A stretch of DNA of 64,000 nucleotides, from assembly GCA_910584905.1 (NCBI GenBank), contig CAJUCQ010000079.1, forward strand, positions 30,136-94,135, in the 5' to 3' direction. This DNA comes from an uncultured Muribaculaceae bacterium. Its GTDB lineage: Bacteria > Bacteroidota > Bacteroidia > Bacteroidales > Muribaculaceae. Of this stretch, positions 17,242-27,186 are shown piece after piece. A program made the position numbers and the translations under genes. Below the pieces are notes generated by a model. That model worked only from the letters and a program-made list of their open reading frames with translations. It was not told where the DNA came from and searched no databases. Every line of letters begins with the position of its first letter. The stretch's first letter is position 1.

Positions 17242-18618
17242 TTATTTTACGGGGTGTACGTCTATGAGTTTGAGTGTCTGATTCCATCCGGGATAGAACA
17301 GATTGCCTTTGGAGCACTCGACTTCGCCCATCTGGAAGTCGACGGTCTCGCTGCGCACATATCGCTTGGCAGGATAGAGCGCGCCGCAGACGCCGCGGTT
17401 TGTGGCAAAGCGGTGTGCGTCGATGCCGTGGGAATAGAAGCCTTGGACGGCGGGGTCGGACGAGGTCGTGTAGCGCCCGAATGACACATCCACAGGCAGC
17501 CATCCGACGCCTTCGAAGTACACTTCGGCCCAGTCGTGGAGATTCTTTTCTCCCGGGTGGAGCATCCATCCGCTTTCCCAGCGCGCGGGCACGCCGAGGG
17601 TGCGCATCAGCGAGATGTAGAGCAGCGACACCTGTCCGCAGTCGCCGTGGCCTTCGCGCAGAACGTATTCGGGAATGCACGGGATGGTGGAGTATTCGCG
17701 CGCGCCGGCCCACGGGTAGCGGCCGATTATGTAGTCGAATACGAGTTCGCTTTGGCGGTAAGGGTTTTTCTCTTCTCCGACGATGGCTTTGGCAAGGGAA
17801 TCGAGCCTTACGATGTGCGGGGCCTCGGGGCGCGTAAACCGCAGGTATTCATCCGACGTCCTGTCGTAGTCTTTTATGCGGGCAAGGATGTCTTTTTCCG
17901 ACACATACTGCCCTCGGGTGATAAACCGCGCCGTGTATTCGAATCTCGCCGTGTCGCCCGGGGCTTTCGGAGCGGGCGCCGAGAAATAGATTGTCGAGTG
18001 GACCGATTCCTCCGGTGTCGACAGGATGTAGGGTCTGTGCGAGGTCGAGAGTATCTCGGGCTTGCTTTGGCGGGCGCTCTCAATCGGCACGGGCATCCAT
18101 ACCCGCAGACTGTCGCCTTTCAGGGCGTCATCGTAAGGCACTTCGATGGTAAACGAATACGTCACCTCGTGCGCTCCGCCGACGGGATTGCGGCCTTCAG
18201 TAAAGTCTATCACGGAGTCGACGTACGCTATCCGCGCTTCTGAGGCGTGGTCGCCCCGGCGGCGCGCTCCGCCGTTCATGTCGGGGTTGAGCAGTTTGAG
18301 ATTCCTGATTGCCTTGCGGTGAAGGCGGAGGGTGTCGTCGATGGTCTCCGCTTCCATGTATCCGAGGGCTATGAAGCGCCGGATATCGTCCTCGCTTGTT
18401 TCCGGGTAGTCTTTCCTTATGGCCTCAAGAGCTTCCTCGGGCGTCAGGCTGAAGTCGGCGCGGATGCGCGCGCTGATGGCGGCGGCGGAGTCCGATTCAA
18501 TCCATGAGGGGAGCGCCGGCGAGCCTGCGGCGTTGTCGGGATTGCGTGTGATACAGGAGATGGCGCCGGCGAGTATTGCCGTCAGGGCGGCTGTGCTGAA
18601 TATTCGGCTTCGTGTCAT
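17242..18618 (-). CDS. Transglutaminase-like lipoprotein
   Basis: Lipoprotein of 458 residues with lipobox AGAISC (Cys22). The C-terminal half carries a transglutaminase-like fold: Cys327 in GHGDCGQVSLLY, His361 in NLHDWAEVY and Asp377 in WLPVDVSFG. In bacteria such domains often act as peptidases rather than cross-linkers, and being coupled to an NlpC/P60 peptidase and a dipeptide epimerase here suggests a periplasmic role in murein-peptide processing. The start at 18618 is set by the signal peptide; the open frame continues upstream without support. Residues 23-240 have no motif I recognise. Confidence 0.87.
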   Translation of the reverse strand: MTRSRIFSTAALTAILAGAISCITRNPDNAAGSPALPSWIESDSAAAISARIRADFSLTPEEALEAIRKDYPETSEDDIRRFIALGYMEAETIDDTLRLHRKAIRNLKLLNPDMNGGARRRGDHASEARIAYVDSVIDFTEGRNPVGGAHEVTYSFTIEVPYDDALKGDSLRVWMPVPIESARQSKPEILSTSHRPYILSTPEESVHSTIYFSAPAPKAPGDTARFEYTARFITRGQYVSEKDILARIKDYDRTSDEYLRFTRPEAPHIVRLDSLAKAIVGEEKNPYRQSELVFDYIIGRYPWAGAREYSTIPCIPEYVLREGHGDCGQVSLLYISLMRTLGVPARWESGWMLHPGEKNLHDWAEVYFEGVGWLPVDVSFGRYTTSSDPAVQGFYSHGIDAHRFATNRGVCGALYPAKRYVRSETVDFQMGEVECSKGNLFYPGWNQTLKLIDVHPVK

Positions 18619-18656
18619 GGTAAACTGCAATAAACAAATAATTGCTAAAGATAAAG

Positions 18657-18696
18657 AAAAAGACCCGGCCACACAAGTGCGGTCGGGTCTTTTTAA
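18657..18696 (-). terminator. ychF terminator
   Basis: AAAAGACCCG (18657-18666) pairs with CGGGTCTTTT (18684-18693), with runs of A/T on both sides; on the minus strand the tail is CTTTTTCTTT. It ends ychF 20 bp after its stop. Confidence 0.8.
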
Positions 18697-18713
18697 TATT
18701 TTTATAGATTTTT

Positions 18714-19817
18714 TCAGACATTGAAGCGGAAGTGCATGATGTCGCCGTCCTGCACCACATACTCTTTGCCCTCGACGCCGAGCTTGCCGGCCTCGCGGAC
18801 TCCGGTCTCGCCTCCGTAGGCCACGTAATCCTCGTATTTTATCACTTCGGCGCGTATAAAACCCTTCTCGAAGTCGGTGTGGATAATGCCGGCGCATTTG
18901 GGAGCTTTAGAACCGCGGATGAAGGTCCACGCCCTGACTTCGTCGGCTCCGGCAGTGAAGTAGGTCTGCAGGTCGAGGAGCGCATAGGCCGCGCGGATAA
19001 GGCGCGACACACCCGATTCCTCAAGACCTATTTCCTGAAGGAATTCCTGACGCTCCTCCCATGTGTCGAGTTCGGCGATTTCACTTTCGGTCCGAGCCGA
19101 GATGATGAGCAGGCCTGCGCCTTCGTTGCGGATGGCCTCGCGGACGGCGTCGACGTATTTGTTGCCGTTGGCTGCGGCGGCGTCATCGACGTTGCAGACA
19201 TAGAGCACGGGCTTGGCCGTGAGGAGGAAAAGTTCGCGGAAAAACTTTTGCTCGTCGGGCGTCTCGAATACAACCGAGCGCGCAGGTTCGCCTTTGTCGA
19301 GGGCTTCTTTGATTTGGCGGAGCACCTCATACTGCATCTTTGCCGTCTTGTCGCCTCCCGTCTGAGCCTGCTTGAGGGTTTTGGCTATGCGGCTTTCGAC
19401 CGTTTCGAGGTCTTTGATCATCAGCTCGGTGTCGATAATGTCTTTGTCGCGCACGGGGTCGACCGAGCCGTCTACGTGCGTGATATTATCGTCGTCGAAG
19501 CAGCGGAGCACGTGTATGATTGCATCCGTCTCGCGGATATTGGCAAGGAATTTGTTGCCGAGGCCCTCGCCGCGCGAAGCACCTTTGACAAGACCGGCGA
19601 TGTCGACAATCTCGACCGTTGCCGGCACGACCGACCGCGGCGAGCACATGTCGACCAGTTTCGTCAGGCGGTCGTCGGGGACGGTGATTACGCCCACATT
19701 GGGCTCGATGGTGCAGAAGGGGAAGTTGGCCGACTGCGCCTTGGCGTTGGAGAGACAATTGAAAAGCGTGGATTTGCCGACGTTGGGCAGGCCCACGATG
19801 CCGCATTGAAGTGCCAT
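18714..19817 (-). CDS. ychF: Redox-responsive ATPase YchF/OLA1
   Basis: Obg-related P-loop protein of 367 residues that binds and hydrolyses ATP rather than GTP and associates with ribosomes. The G1 motif GLPNVGKST is at residues 8-16, DIAGLVKGASRGEGLGN (G3) at about 73-89, NVDD (variant of NKxD that explains ATP preference) near 206-209, and the C-terminal TGS domain ends with MHFRFNV. The gene is monocistronic, with its own promoter at 19938-19968 and a strong terminator. Its cellular role is usually in oxidative-stress and translation control. Confidence 0.96.
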   Translation of the reverse strand: MALQCGIVGLPNVGKSTLFNCLSNAKAQSANFPFCTIEPNVGVITVPDDRLTKLVDMCSPRSVVPATVEIVDIAGLVKGASRGEGLGNKFLANIRETDAIIHVLRCFDDDNITHVDGSVDPVRDKDIIDTELMIKDLETVESRIAKTLKQAQTGGDKTAKMQYEVLRQIKEALDKGEPARSVVFETPDEQKFFRELFLLTAKPVLYVCNVDDAAAANGNKYVDAVREAIRNEGAGLLIISARTESEIAELDTWEERQEFLQEIGLEESGVSRLIRAAYALLDLQTYFTAGADEVRAWTFIRGSKAPKCAGIIHTDFEKGFIRAEVIKYEDYVAYGGETGVREAGKLGVEGKEYVVQDGDIMHFRFNV

Positions 19818-19937
19818 ATTATGCTATTGTATATAAGTTTTCGGATTGATGACAGCCTCCGTGGCCGAATACCTGCGTCGGCAGGCTATACCGGCCCGAC
19901 GCAAGCGGCGCGCGGGGCAGTCAAGCGTTTCAGCCTG

Positions 19938-19968
19938 CAAAATTACTCAAACTCGGCGAAAAAAACAA
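19938..19968 (-). promoter_or_regulatory. Promoter of ychF
   Basis: Minus strand TTG (19966-19968), 20 bp spacer, TAATTTTG (19938-19945). The predicted leader is about 115 nt, long for this window, and could carry a regulatory structure. Confidence 0.6.
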
Positions 19969-19982
19969 GTGGCGCCGCGGGG

Positions 19983-21800
19983 TCAGTCTTCGCAATAGTG
20001 GCGCAGGACGCGGCGGTAGGAGTTGAATATCTTGCTCTTTGAGACGAAGCCTACGTATGAGCCGTTCTGCTCCACCACGGGCAGGTTCCAAGCGCCCGTG
20101 TCGTCGAAAAGCTTCATCACCGAGTCCATCGAGTTGCCGATTTCGATTTTTCCCGGCGGAGACGTCATGAATGTGCTGACCCGCATTTTTCTATACAGGT
20201 CGGGGCGGAACATGATGTTGCGGATGTCGTCGAGGAGCACCACTCCGACGAGTTCTTTGCGCTCGTTGATTACGGGGAAAAGATTGCGCTTGCTCTGCGA
20301 GATGACATCGACCATCTCTTTGAGGGTCATATCGGGGTAGACCGGCATGAAGTCGGTTTCAATCACATTGTTGACCTTCAGGAGCGTGAGCACGGCTTTG
20401 TCCTTGTGGTGGGTCATGAGTTCGCCTCGCTTTGCAAGGCGCATCGTATAGATGCTGTAAGGCTCGAACATCTTTATCGTGCCGTAAGAAATCGTGCTCA
20501 CTATCAGCAGGGGAAGGAATAGCGAGTAGCCCCCCGTAAGTTCGGCCGTGAGGAAGATTGCCATGAGCGGGGCGTGCATCACTCCGGCCATCACCCCCGC
20601 CATGCCTATCAGCGCGAAATTCTTGGTCGATAGCGTCATTCCTCCCGGGAGGCCGATGGAGTTGAGGGCGAAGGCAAAGAGGAAGCCGGTCAGACACCCT
20701 ACGTAGAGCGACGGCGCGAAAGTGCCGCCGACGCCTCCGGCTCCGTTTGTCGACGAGGTGGCGAAGCCTTTCATGAGCACGACGAGGAATATGAACAGGA
20801 TGAGAAACCACACCGAGTCGCGGTCGCCGTAGAATATCGAGCCTTCGACAATCGAGCTGGGGTCGCCGGCAAGAAGCCCTGTTATAGACCCGTAGCCTTC
20901 GCCGTAAAGCGGCGGGAAAAGGAACACAAGCGCCGAAAGAATCAGGCAGCCGACTGCCGTCTTGACCCAGCGGTGCTTGAAGCGGCGGAAAAAGTTTTCC
21001 ATCATGTTCATCACCCGCGTGAAATACAGCGATGCAAAGCCGCATACAAGTCCGAGCAGAATGACAAAGGGAATACGCGACGTATAGAAATCCTCGCTCT
21101 GGGCAAAGAAGAATTCGAATTCGTAGCCCGTGTAGACGTAGGCTATTGTCGCCGACGTGACCGACGCAATCAGCAGCGGCATCACCGACACGGTGGTGAG
21201 GTCGAGCATCAGCACCTCAAGCGTGAACAGCATCCCGGCAATCGGGGCTTTGAAGATTCCGGCTATTCCGGCCGCGGCTCCGCATCCGACGAGTATCATT
21301 AGAATGCGCGGCGACATGCGGAACGTGGCTCCGAGGTTCGAGCCGATAGCCGCTCCCGTGTAGACAATCGGGCCCTCGGCTCCGACCGAGCCTCCGAAGC
21401 CGATTGTAACCGATGACGCTACGACTGACGTGTAGATGTTGTGGCGCTTCAGGCGGCTTTTGTTCTGAGAGATGGCGTACAGCACGCGGGTGACACCGTG
21501 GGAGATGTCATCGCGGACGATATAGCGCACGTAAAGCGTCGCAAGCACCACGCCGGCGGCCGGAAGGAGGATGTAGAGGTAGTTTCCGGAGTCGACGCTG
21601 ATATGAGATGTGAGTAGCCCTGAAATCGTGTGAATCAAGAATTTGAGGACGAGGGCGGCAAGGCCCGAAAAGATTCCGACAAGCAATGCGAGGACAAGTA
21701 CGAAATCTTTCTCCTTTATATGTTTTTCGCGCCAGATGAGGAAGCGCAGAAACGCCTCGCGGAGACGGCGGTGGCGTACGGGGGTGAGTTCTTTCATCAT
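19983..21800 (-). CDS. ClC chloride channel/antiporter with CBS domains
   Basis: ClC-family membrane protein of 605 residues. The selectivity-filter region has GSVGAEGP around residues 137-144, including the external gating glutamate Glu142; further ClC motifs are visible (GAAAGIAGIFKAPIAG near 175-190, GGTFAPSL near 365). About ten hydrophobic helices span the N-terminal 450 residues, and two CBS domains occupy the last 150. I see a gating glutamate consistent with either H+/Cl- exchange or gated channel function. It is the last gene of the tsaB - tsaC - transferase operon, 21 bp downstream. Confidence 0.94.
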   Translation of the reverse strand: MMKELTPVRHRRLREAFLRFLIWREKHIKEKDFVLVLALLVGIFSGLAALVLKFLIHTISGLLTSHISVDSGNYLYILLPAAGVVLATLYVRYIVRDDISHGVTRVLYAISQNKSRLKRHNIYTSVVASSVTIGFGGSVGAEGPIVYTGAAIGSNLGATFRMSPRILMILVGCGAAAGIAGIFKAPIAGMLFTLEVLMLDLTTVSVMPLLIASVTSATIAYVYTGYEFEFFFAQSEDFYTSRIPFVILLGLVCGFASLYFTRVMNMMENFFRRFKHRWVKTAVGCLILSALVFLFPPLYGEGYGSITGLLAGDPSSIVEGSIFYGDRDSVWFLILFIFLVVLMKGFATSSTNGAGGVGGTFAPSLYVGCLTGFLFAFALNSIGLPGGMTLSTKNFALIGMAGVMAGVMHAPLMAIFLTAELTGGYSLFLPLLIVSTISYGTIKMFEPYSIYTMRLAKRGELMTHHKDKAVLTLLKVNNVIETDFMPVYPDMTLKEMVDVISQSKRNLFPVINERKELVGVVLLDDIRNIMFRPDLYRKMRVSTFMTSPPGKIEIGNSMDSVMKLFDDTGAWNLPVVEQNGSYVGFVSKSKIFNSYRRVLRHYCED

Positions 21801-21821
21801 AGATTCTGAGGAATATATGCG

Positions 21822-23255
21822 TTAGAGCCCTTTGCCGGACAATACTGTATGAATAGTGTGGTATAAAATCTTCAGGTCCACGCCGAGGCTGATGTTCTCG
21901 AGATACAGGAGGTCGTAGCGGAGGCGTTCGATCATCTGTTCGACCGACGAGGCGTAGCCGTAGCGGACCATTCCCCATGATGTTATTCCCGGGCGCACCT
22001 GATGGATAAGGCTGTAGGCGGGAACTTCTTTCACTATCCGGCGCACGTAGTATTCGCGCTCGGGGCGCGGACCGACAAGCGACATTTCGCCGACGAGCAC
22101 GTTCCAGAGTTGCAGGAGTTCGTCAAGGCGGTATTTCCGCAGGGTGCGGCCTATGCGGGTGATGCGCGGGTCGTCTTCGCTTGACAGGGCCGGTCCGTGT
22201 TCTTCGGCGTCGGTGTACATCGTGCGGAATTTGAGTATCTTGAACGGCTTTTTATGGTAGCCGAGGCGTTCCTGCCGATACACGACGGGGCCTTTTGAGT
22301 CGAGCTTGACGGCAATGGCTATGGCCGCGAGAAGGGGCGACAGCATAATGAGGCCGAGCGAGGCCACTATAACGTCGGACAGTCGTTTGATATTTGCGAG
22401 TCTCGGGGATATATTGGCGTTGGTGATGTCGACCAAAGGCTCGGTTTTGACCGTCGTTATGCGCGGGCGCATTGTGATGAGCTGGTGGAGCGTCGGCGGT
22501 ATAAGCAGGGGGAGGTCGAGCGGATAAAGGCGGTTGATGAGGTCGAGGGTCGACGGCATTCCCGACGGATGGGGCATCACGATTACGGCGTGCGCGTCGA
22601 TTTCGCTTTTTAAACGCGCGAAGTCATGGTCCGCTCCGTAGACGGGGAGGCCGTTGAGGAGAGTACCGTCGTCGACGTGTTTCTGACGCGGGTTTATGAA
22701 GCCGATTACGGTCATTCCGCAGTGTGCTTCGGCCTTTTCAAGCCGTTCGGCTTCCTTCACGGCCGCGGGGCTGACTCCGGCGATAAGCGTGCGCCAGCCG
22801 TGGCCTTTGCGCTGAAGGCGCCGGGTCGTGATGGTGGTGATGACGAGCCGTGTGAAATACATCGGCACAAACAGGCAGGCCCAAAGCGCGCACATGAGTT
22901 CATACGAAAGGATACGCCCCGGCATGCGGTCATTGACGATAGCTGTGAAGAACACAGCGAGCATGCCTGCGAACGACACACCGAGCGTGTTGATGAACTC
23001 ATCCAGACGCGAACGGTAGAACAGCTGCGAGCGGTTGTAGTAGCCGGATATAGCCGAGATGCCAAGGATTACGGCAGGGAAAACGAGTAGGCCGCCGAGC
23101 ACCGAATGCAACGACAGCCATGTGTGAAGCGTCACCCCCGTGGCATCGCCTGAAAAAAGGAAATAGCGCACGACATAGAAGGCCAGCACCCCGACGTTGA
23201 GCGTTACAAAGTCGGCGGCAAGGTATATGCATCTTTGTCGTGTGATTTCGGTCAT
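21822..23255 (-). CDS. Undecaprenyl-phosphate sugar phosphotransferase
   Basis: Exopolysaccharide polyprenyl-glycosylphosphotransferase of 477 residues, WcaJ/WbaP type. The N-terminal half has four predicted helices and a CoA-binding-like nucleotide fold; the C-terminal 200 residues are the catalytic sugar-transferase domain with KRLSDVIVASLGLIMLSPLL, the basic RQERLGYHKKPFKILKFRTM and LDELLQLWNVLVGEMSLVGPRPE motifs. It transfers a sugar-1-phosphate to undecaprenyl phosphate, starting a surface glycan. The start at 23255 is the ATG that overlaps the tsaC stop (TGATG). No other capsule genes are nearby, so its glycan is unknown. Confidence 0.92.
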   Translation of the reverse strand: MTEITRQRCIYLAADFVTLNVGVLAFYVVRYFLFSGDATGVTLHTWLSLHSVLGGLLVFPAVILGISAISGYYNRSQLFYRSRLDEFINTLGVSFAGMLAVFFTAIVNDRMPGRILSYELMCALWACLFVPMYFTRLVITTITTRRLQRKGHGWRTLIAGVSPAAVKEAERLEKAEAHCGMTVIGFINPRQKHVDDGTLLNGLPVYGADHDFARLKSEIDAHAVIVMPHPSGMPSTLDLINRLYPLDLPLLIPPTLHQLITMRPRITTVKTEPLVDITNANISPRLANIKRLSDVIVASLGLIMLSPLLAAIAIAVKLDSKGPVVYRQERLGYHKKPFKILKFRTMYTDAEEHGPALSSEDDPRITRIGRTLRKYRLDELLQLWNVLVGEMSLVGPRPEREYYVRRIVKEVPAYSLIHQVRPGITSWGMVRYGYASSVEQMIERLRYDLLYLENISLGVDLKILYHTIHTVLSGKGL

Positions 23256-23854
23256 CAGCGAATGATTTTGACAAGGCCTCCCGAGCCGAGACGGATTATC
23301 GACGAGGGCGAAGCGGCGGCGTCGGGAGTCTCGTCGCGGCGGGAAAGGCACACATAATCGACTGCGGAGAGGATTTCGGGCGCGATGTCGGCGAAGCATT
23401 TCGGCGCGGGAGCGCCGCTGATGTTTGCCGATGTGCTTACGAGGGGTCTGCGCAGCCCCCGGCATATTGCCGAGGATACGGCCTCGCCGGTGATTCGCAC
23501 GGCGACACTCCCGTCATCGGCCACAAGCTCGGGCGCAAGCACACCCGGCGCCGCGCCGTCGTAGACGACGGTCGTGGGGTTTACGACGGCCTCAAGGAGC
23601 TGATAAGCCACTTCGGGCACTTCCGCCACGGTGCGCTCAAGCGCCGCCACGGAATCGACAAGGGTGATGAGCGCCTTGGAATCCGCCCGCTTTTTAATCT
23701 CGAATATACGGCGCACGGCTTCGGAGTTGCCGGCGTCGCACCCGAGTCCCCAAATTGTGTCGGTGGGGTAGAGGATGACGCCGCCTTTTTTGACTGTGTC
23801 GACAGCCTTGCGGACGTCTTCGGCCATTTCGGGAGTTAAAAACGGTGTTTTCAT
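23255..23854 (-). CDS. tsaC: L-threonylcarbamoyladenylate synthase
   Basis: TsaC/YrdC of 199 residues, forming threonylcarbamoyl-AMP from threonine, bicarbonate and ATP, first step of the t6A37 tRNA modification. The GGVILYPTDTIWGLGCDA segment (residues 24-41) and the STSANISG motif (about 148-155) define the active Sua5/YrdC fold. The start at 23854 gives the short TsaC N-terminus; no C-terminal Sua5 domain is present. It lies 5 bp after tsaB, so both t6A genes are co-transcribed, and overlaps the next gene by one base. A YciO-type paralogue is encoded at 33820-34428. Confidence 0.94.
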   Translation of the reverse strand: MKTPFLTPEMAEDVRKAVDTVKKGGVILYPTDTIWGLGCDAGNSEAVRRIFEIKKRADSKALITLVDSVAALERTVAEVPEVAYQLLEAVVNPTTVVYDGAAPGVLAPELVADDGSVAVRITGEAVSSAICRGLRRPLVSTSANISGAPAPKCFADIAPEILSAVDYVCLSRRDETPDAAASPSSIIRLGSGGLVKIIR

Positions 23855-23859
23855 GTCGT

Positions 23860-24573
23860 TCAGTTGCCGAATATGTTCTTTTTGGGGGTAGTCGCTTGGA
23901 ATTCTTTCAGATATAGAGGAGTGGAGTAGGCTGTGTCGATAAAGTCGCGTCGGGCAAAGGCGCGTTCGGCCAAAGCTACCATATCCACGGCGAGAGGGTC
24001 TACGCCGTCGACAAACTTTGCGTCGGCCGGGGCGTTTTCGCCGAGAAAATCCCTCCATTTGGCCATGCCGTTTCCGAAAAACAGCACCGGACGCCCCGAG
24101 GCGAGGATTTCGGCGTAGCTGTTTTCATCAAGCACGAGGGGTTGAGGGGGCATCAGGGGGCTGAGGGCGAAGTCGTATGCGGCGGTGAATACTTCCATGC
24201 GGCGCGCATCAAGCATTGCAACCAGTATGCTGTCGGGGTCGACGTCGTCGGTCGAGAACATCACGCGTGTAGCCATGAGTTCAAGCGTGTTCACGCCGAT
24301 AAGAGGGATGTCGAGGGCGTAGCACAGGCCCTTAGCCTCGCTCAGCCCGATGCGGAGGCCTGTGTATGAACCCGGGCCGATGCTCACGGCGACGGCTTCG
24401 GGCTTGATTTCGCGCTCGGCGGCGAAGTCAAGGCATCCCTTGATGTAGCCGCTGAGAAGTTCGGCGTGGTTGCGCCCCGAAAAGTCTTCGAAGTGTGTGA
24501 GAATCTGCCCTTCGGCCGTAAGGGCCGTAGAGCACACATTTGTAGATGTTTCGATATTGACAATTACTGCCAT
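23860..24573 (-). CDS. tsaB: tRNA t6A complex subunit TsaB
   Basis: TsaB of 237 residues, an ASKHA-fold protein that stabilises TsaD in the threonylcarbamoyl transferase complex for A37 of ANN-reading tRNAs. The N-terminus VNIETSTNVCSTAL and SIGPGSYTGLRIGLSEAKGL (about residues 65-84) are family landmarks; catalytic metal residues are absent as expected. It heads a four-gene operon (tsaB, tsaC, sugar transferase, ClC) with a -7 box at 24613-24620. TsaD and TsaE are not in the window. Confidence 0.94.
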   Translation of the reverse strand: MAVIVNIETSTNVCSTALTAEGQILTHFEDFSGRNHAELLSGYIKGCLDFAAEREIKPEAVAVSIGPGSYTGLRIGLSEAKGLCYALDIPLIGVNTLELMATRVMFSTDDVDPDSILVAMLDARRMEVFTAAYDFALSPLMPPQPLVLDENSYAEILASGRPVLFFGNGMAKWRDFLGENAPADAKFVDGVDPLAVDMVALAERAFARRDFIDTAYSTPLYLKEFQATTPKKNIFGN

Positions 24574-24612
24574 TGCCTGTTGTGTGGTGTGAGATGCGTT
24601 GTTTGTGTCCTA

Positions 24613-24620
24613 CAAAGTTA
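24613..24620 (-). promoter_or_regulatory. -7 box of the tsaB operon
   Basis: Minus strand TAACTTTG matches TAnnTTTG, about 40 nt before the tsaB ATG. I see no TTTG at the normal -33 spacing. Confidence 0.45.
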
Positions 24621-24685
24621 CAAAAGTTCCGACAATATCCGAATATCTTTTGCAAAAACTTTGCGCGGCGGGTTTGCAGGCGCCG

Positions 24686-25489
24686 TTACTTCAGGGCGCC
24701 GTTGACGCCTATGCCGAAGAGGGCGAAGTCGTAGACCGTCGGGTCGTCGGGGCGGAAGGCGCGAAGCGATTCGGTGAGGGCCACGGCGCATTTGCGGTCG
24801 GGGGTGCGCGGGGCCGCAGGCAGGAGGCCGAGTGCGGCCGAGGTGTTGCACACGTGCACGTCCATCGGGATGTACAGCCTGTCGGGCCCGAAAAGCTCCC
24901 AGCCTCCGGGGTCGACGATGCCGTCGCGGCGCACGAGCCATCGCAGGGCCATGTTCAGGCGTTTGAGCGCGGAGGTCGCGGGTTTCGACGGGAGGCAGCG
25001 GTCGGGGCCGTCGGGCTTCGTGCCGCACGCGCGGTTGGCGTCGGCCAGCAGGCGCCCGAGGTTCTCGGCTATCGCCCAAGCCGGAGCCTCGCCCGGAGCT
25101 GCCGCGCCGACGGCGCGGGCAAAGTTTTCGAGTGTGCCGAAGCGCGTGTACAGTTCCCGCAGGCCGCGAAGATAGTAGCGCAGGTGGCGGCCGAAGAAGG
25201 TGCGGTGGATGTTGTCGTCGGGGATGGATTCGATGTCGCCTTCAAGCACAAAGCCCAGCGGCTCGCCTTCGAGCAGCGCGAGAAGGCGCTCGGCGTTGCG
25301 CAGAATCATCGGGCGGCGCCCCCAAGAGATGGTGGAAACAAGGAGCGCGGCAATCTCGCGGTCGGGGAGTGCCGTGAAGCGCCGGGCAAAACGCACGGGG
25401 TCCGAATCGGCGAATTCGGGCACATTATACTCCGCGGTATAGTCGTCGAGCAGGGCGCGGAGTCGGTCAGGAGTATCTGGTATATTCAT
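24686..25489 (-). CDS. TIGR02757 family protein (DUF2400)
   Basis: A 267-residue conserved protein of the TIGR02757/DUF2400 family, uncharacterised. I recognise LLVSTISWGRR near residue 50, the DNIHRTFF segment, the ALKRLNMALRWLVRRDGIVDPG run and the C-terminal IPMDVHVCNTSAALGL; the last resembles HhH-GPD-like DNA glycosylase cores, which is only a hint. The start at 25489 fits the family; an upstream extension to 25573 overlaps the guaB promoter and is not supported. It is divergent from guaB with a -7 box at 25502-25509. Confidence 0.88.
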   Translation of the reverse strand: MNIPDTPDRLRALLDDYTAEYNVPEFADSDPVRFARRFTALPDREIAALLVSTISWGRRPMILRNAERLLALLEGEPLGFVLEGDIESIPDDNIHRTFFGRHLRYYLRGLRELYTRFGTLENFARAVGAAAPGEAPAWAIAENLGRLLADANRACGTKPDGPDRCLPSKPATSALKRLNMALRWLVRRDGIVDPGGWELFGPDRLYIPMDVHVCNTSAALGLLPAAPRTPDRKCAVALTESLRAFRPDDPTVYDFALFGIGVNGALK

Positions 25490-25501
25490 AAAAAACGAGG
25501 G

Positions 25502-25509
25502 CAAAAATA
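25502..25509 (-). promoter_or_regulatory. -7 box of the TIGR02757 gene
   Basis: Minus strand TATTTTTG (TAnnTTTG), about 13 nt before the ATG at 25489, close to the divergent guaB promoter. A -33 element is not evident. Confidence 0.4.
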
Positions 25510-25516
25510 CGAAAAA

Positions 25517-25548
25517 TTTGTGTCTTTGCGGAAAAAATTGTAATTTTG
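25517..25548 (+). promoter_or_regulatory. Promoter of guaB
   Basis: TTTG (25517-25520), 20 bp spacer, TAATTTTG (25541-25548). Predicted leader about 22 nt. Confidence 0.7.
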
Positions 25549-25558
25549 TGCGCAATAA

Positions 25559-27052
<1,494 letters not shown>

Positions 27053-27110
27053 TGACAAGGCGTCAGGCCTTTGTCATGCATCATGGCCTTCGGTCTGAAA
27101 AAATGTAAAA

Positions 27111-27143
27111 AACGGCGTCGGACACACAATATCCGACGCCGTT
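27111..27143 (+). terminator. Stem-loop after guaB
   Basis: AACGGCGTCGGA (27111-27122) pairs perfectly with TCCGACGCCGTT (27132-27143), a 12 bp stem with a 9 nt loop, preceded by an A-rich run. The 3' tail (GTGCGTTTA) is a weak U tract, so termination may be partial. Confidence 0.6.
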
Positions 27144-27186
27144 GTGCGTTTATCCCAATAGCGGCCCAATACGTCGCAACCTTAAA

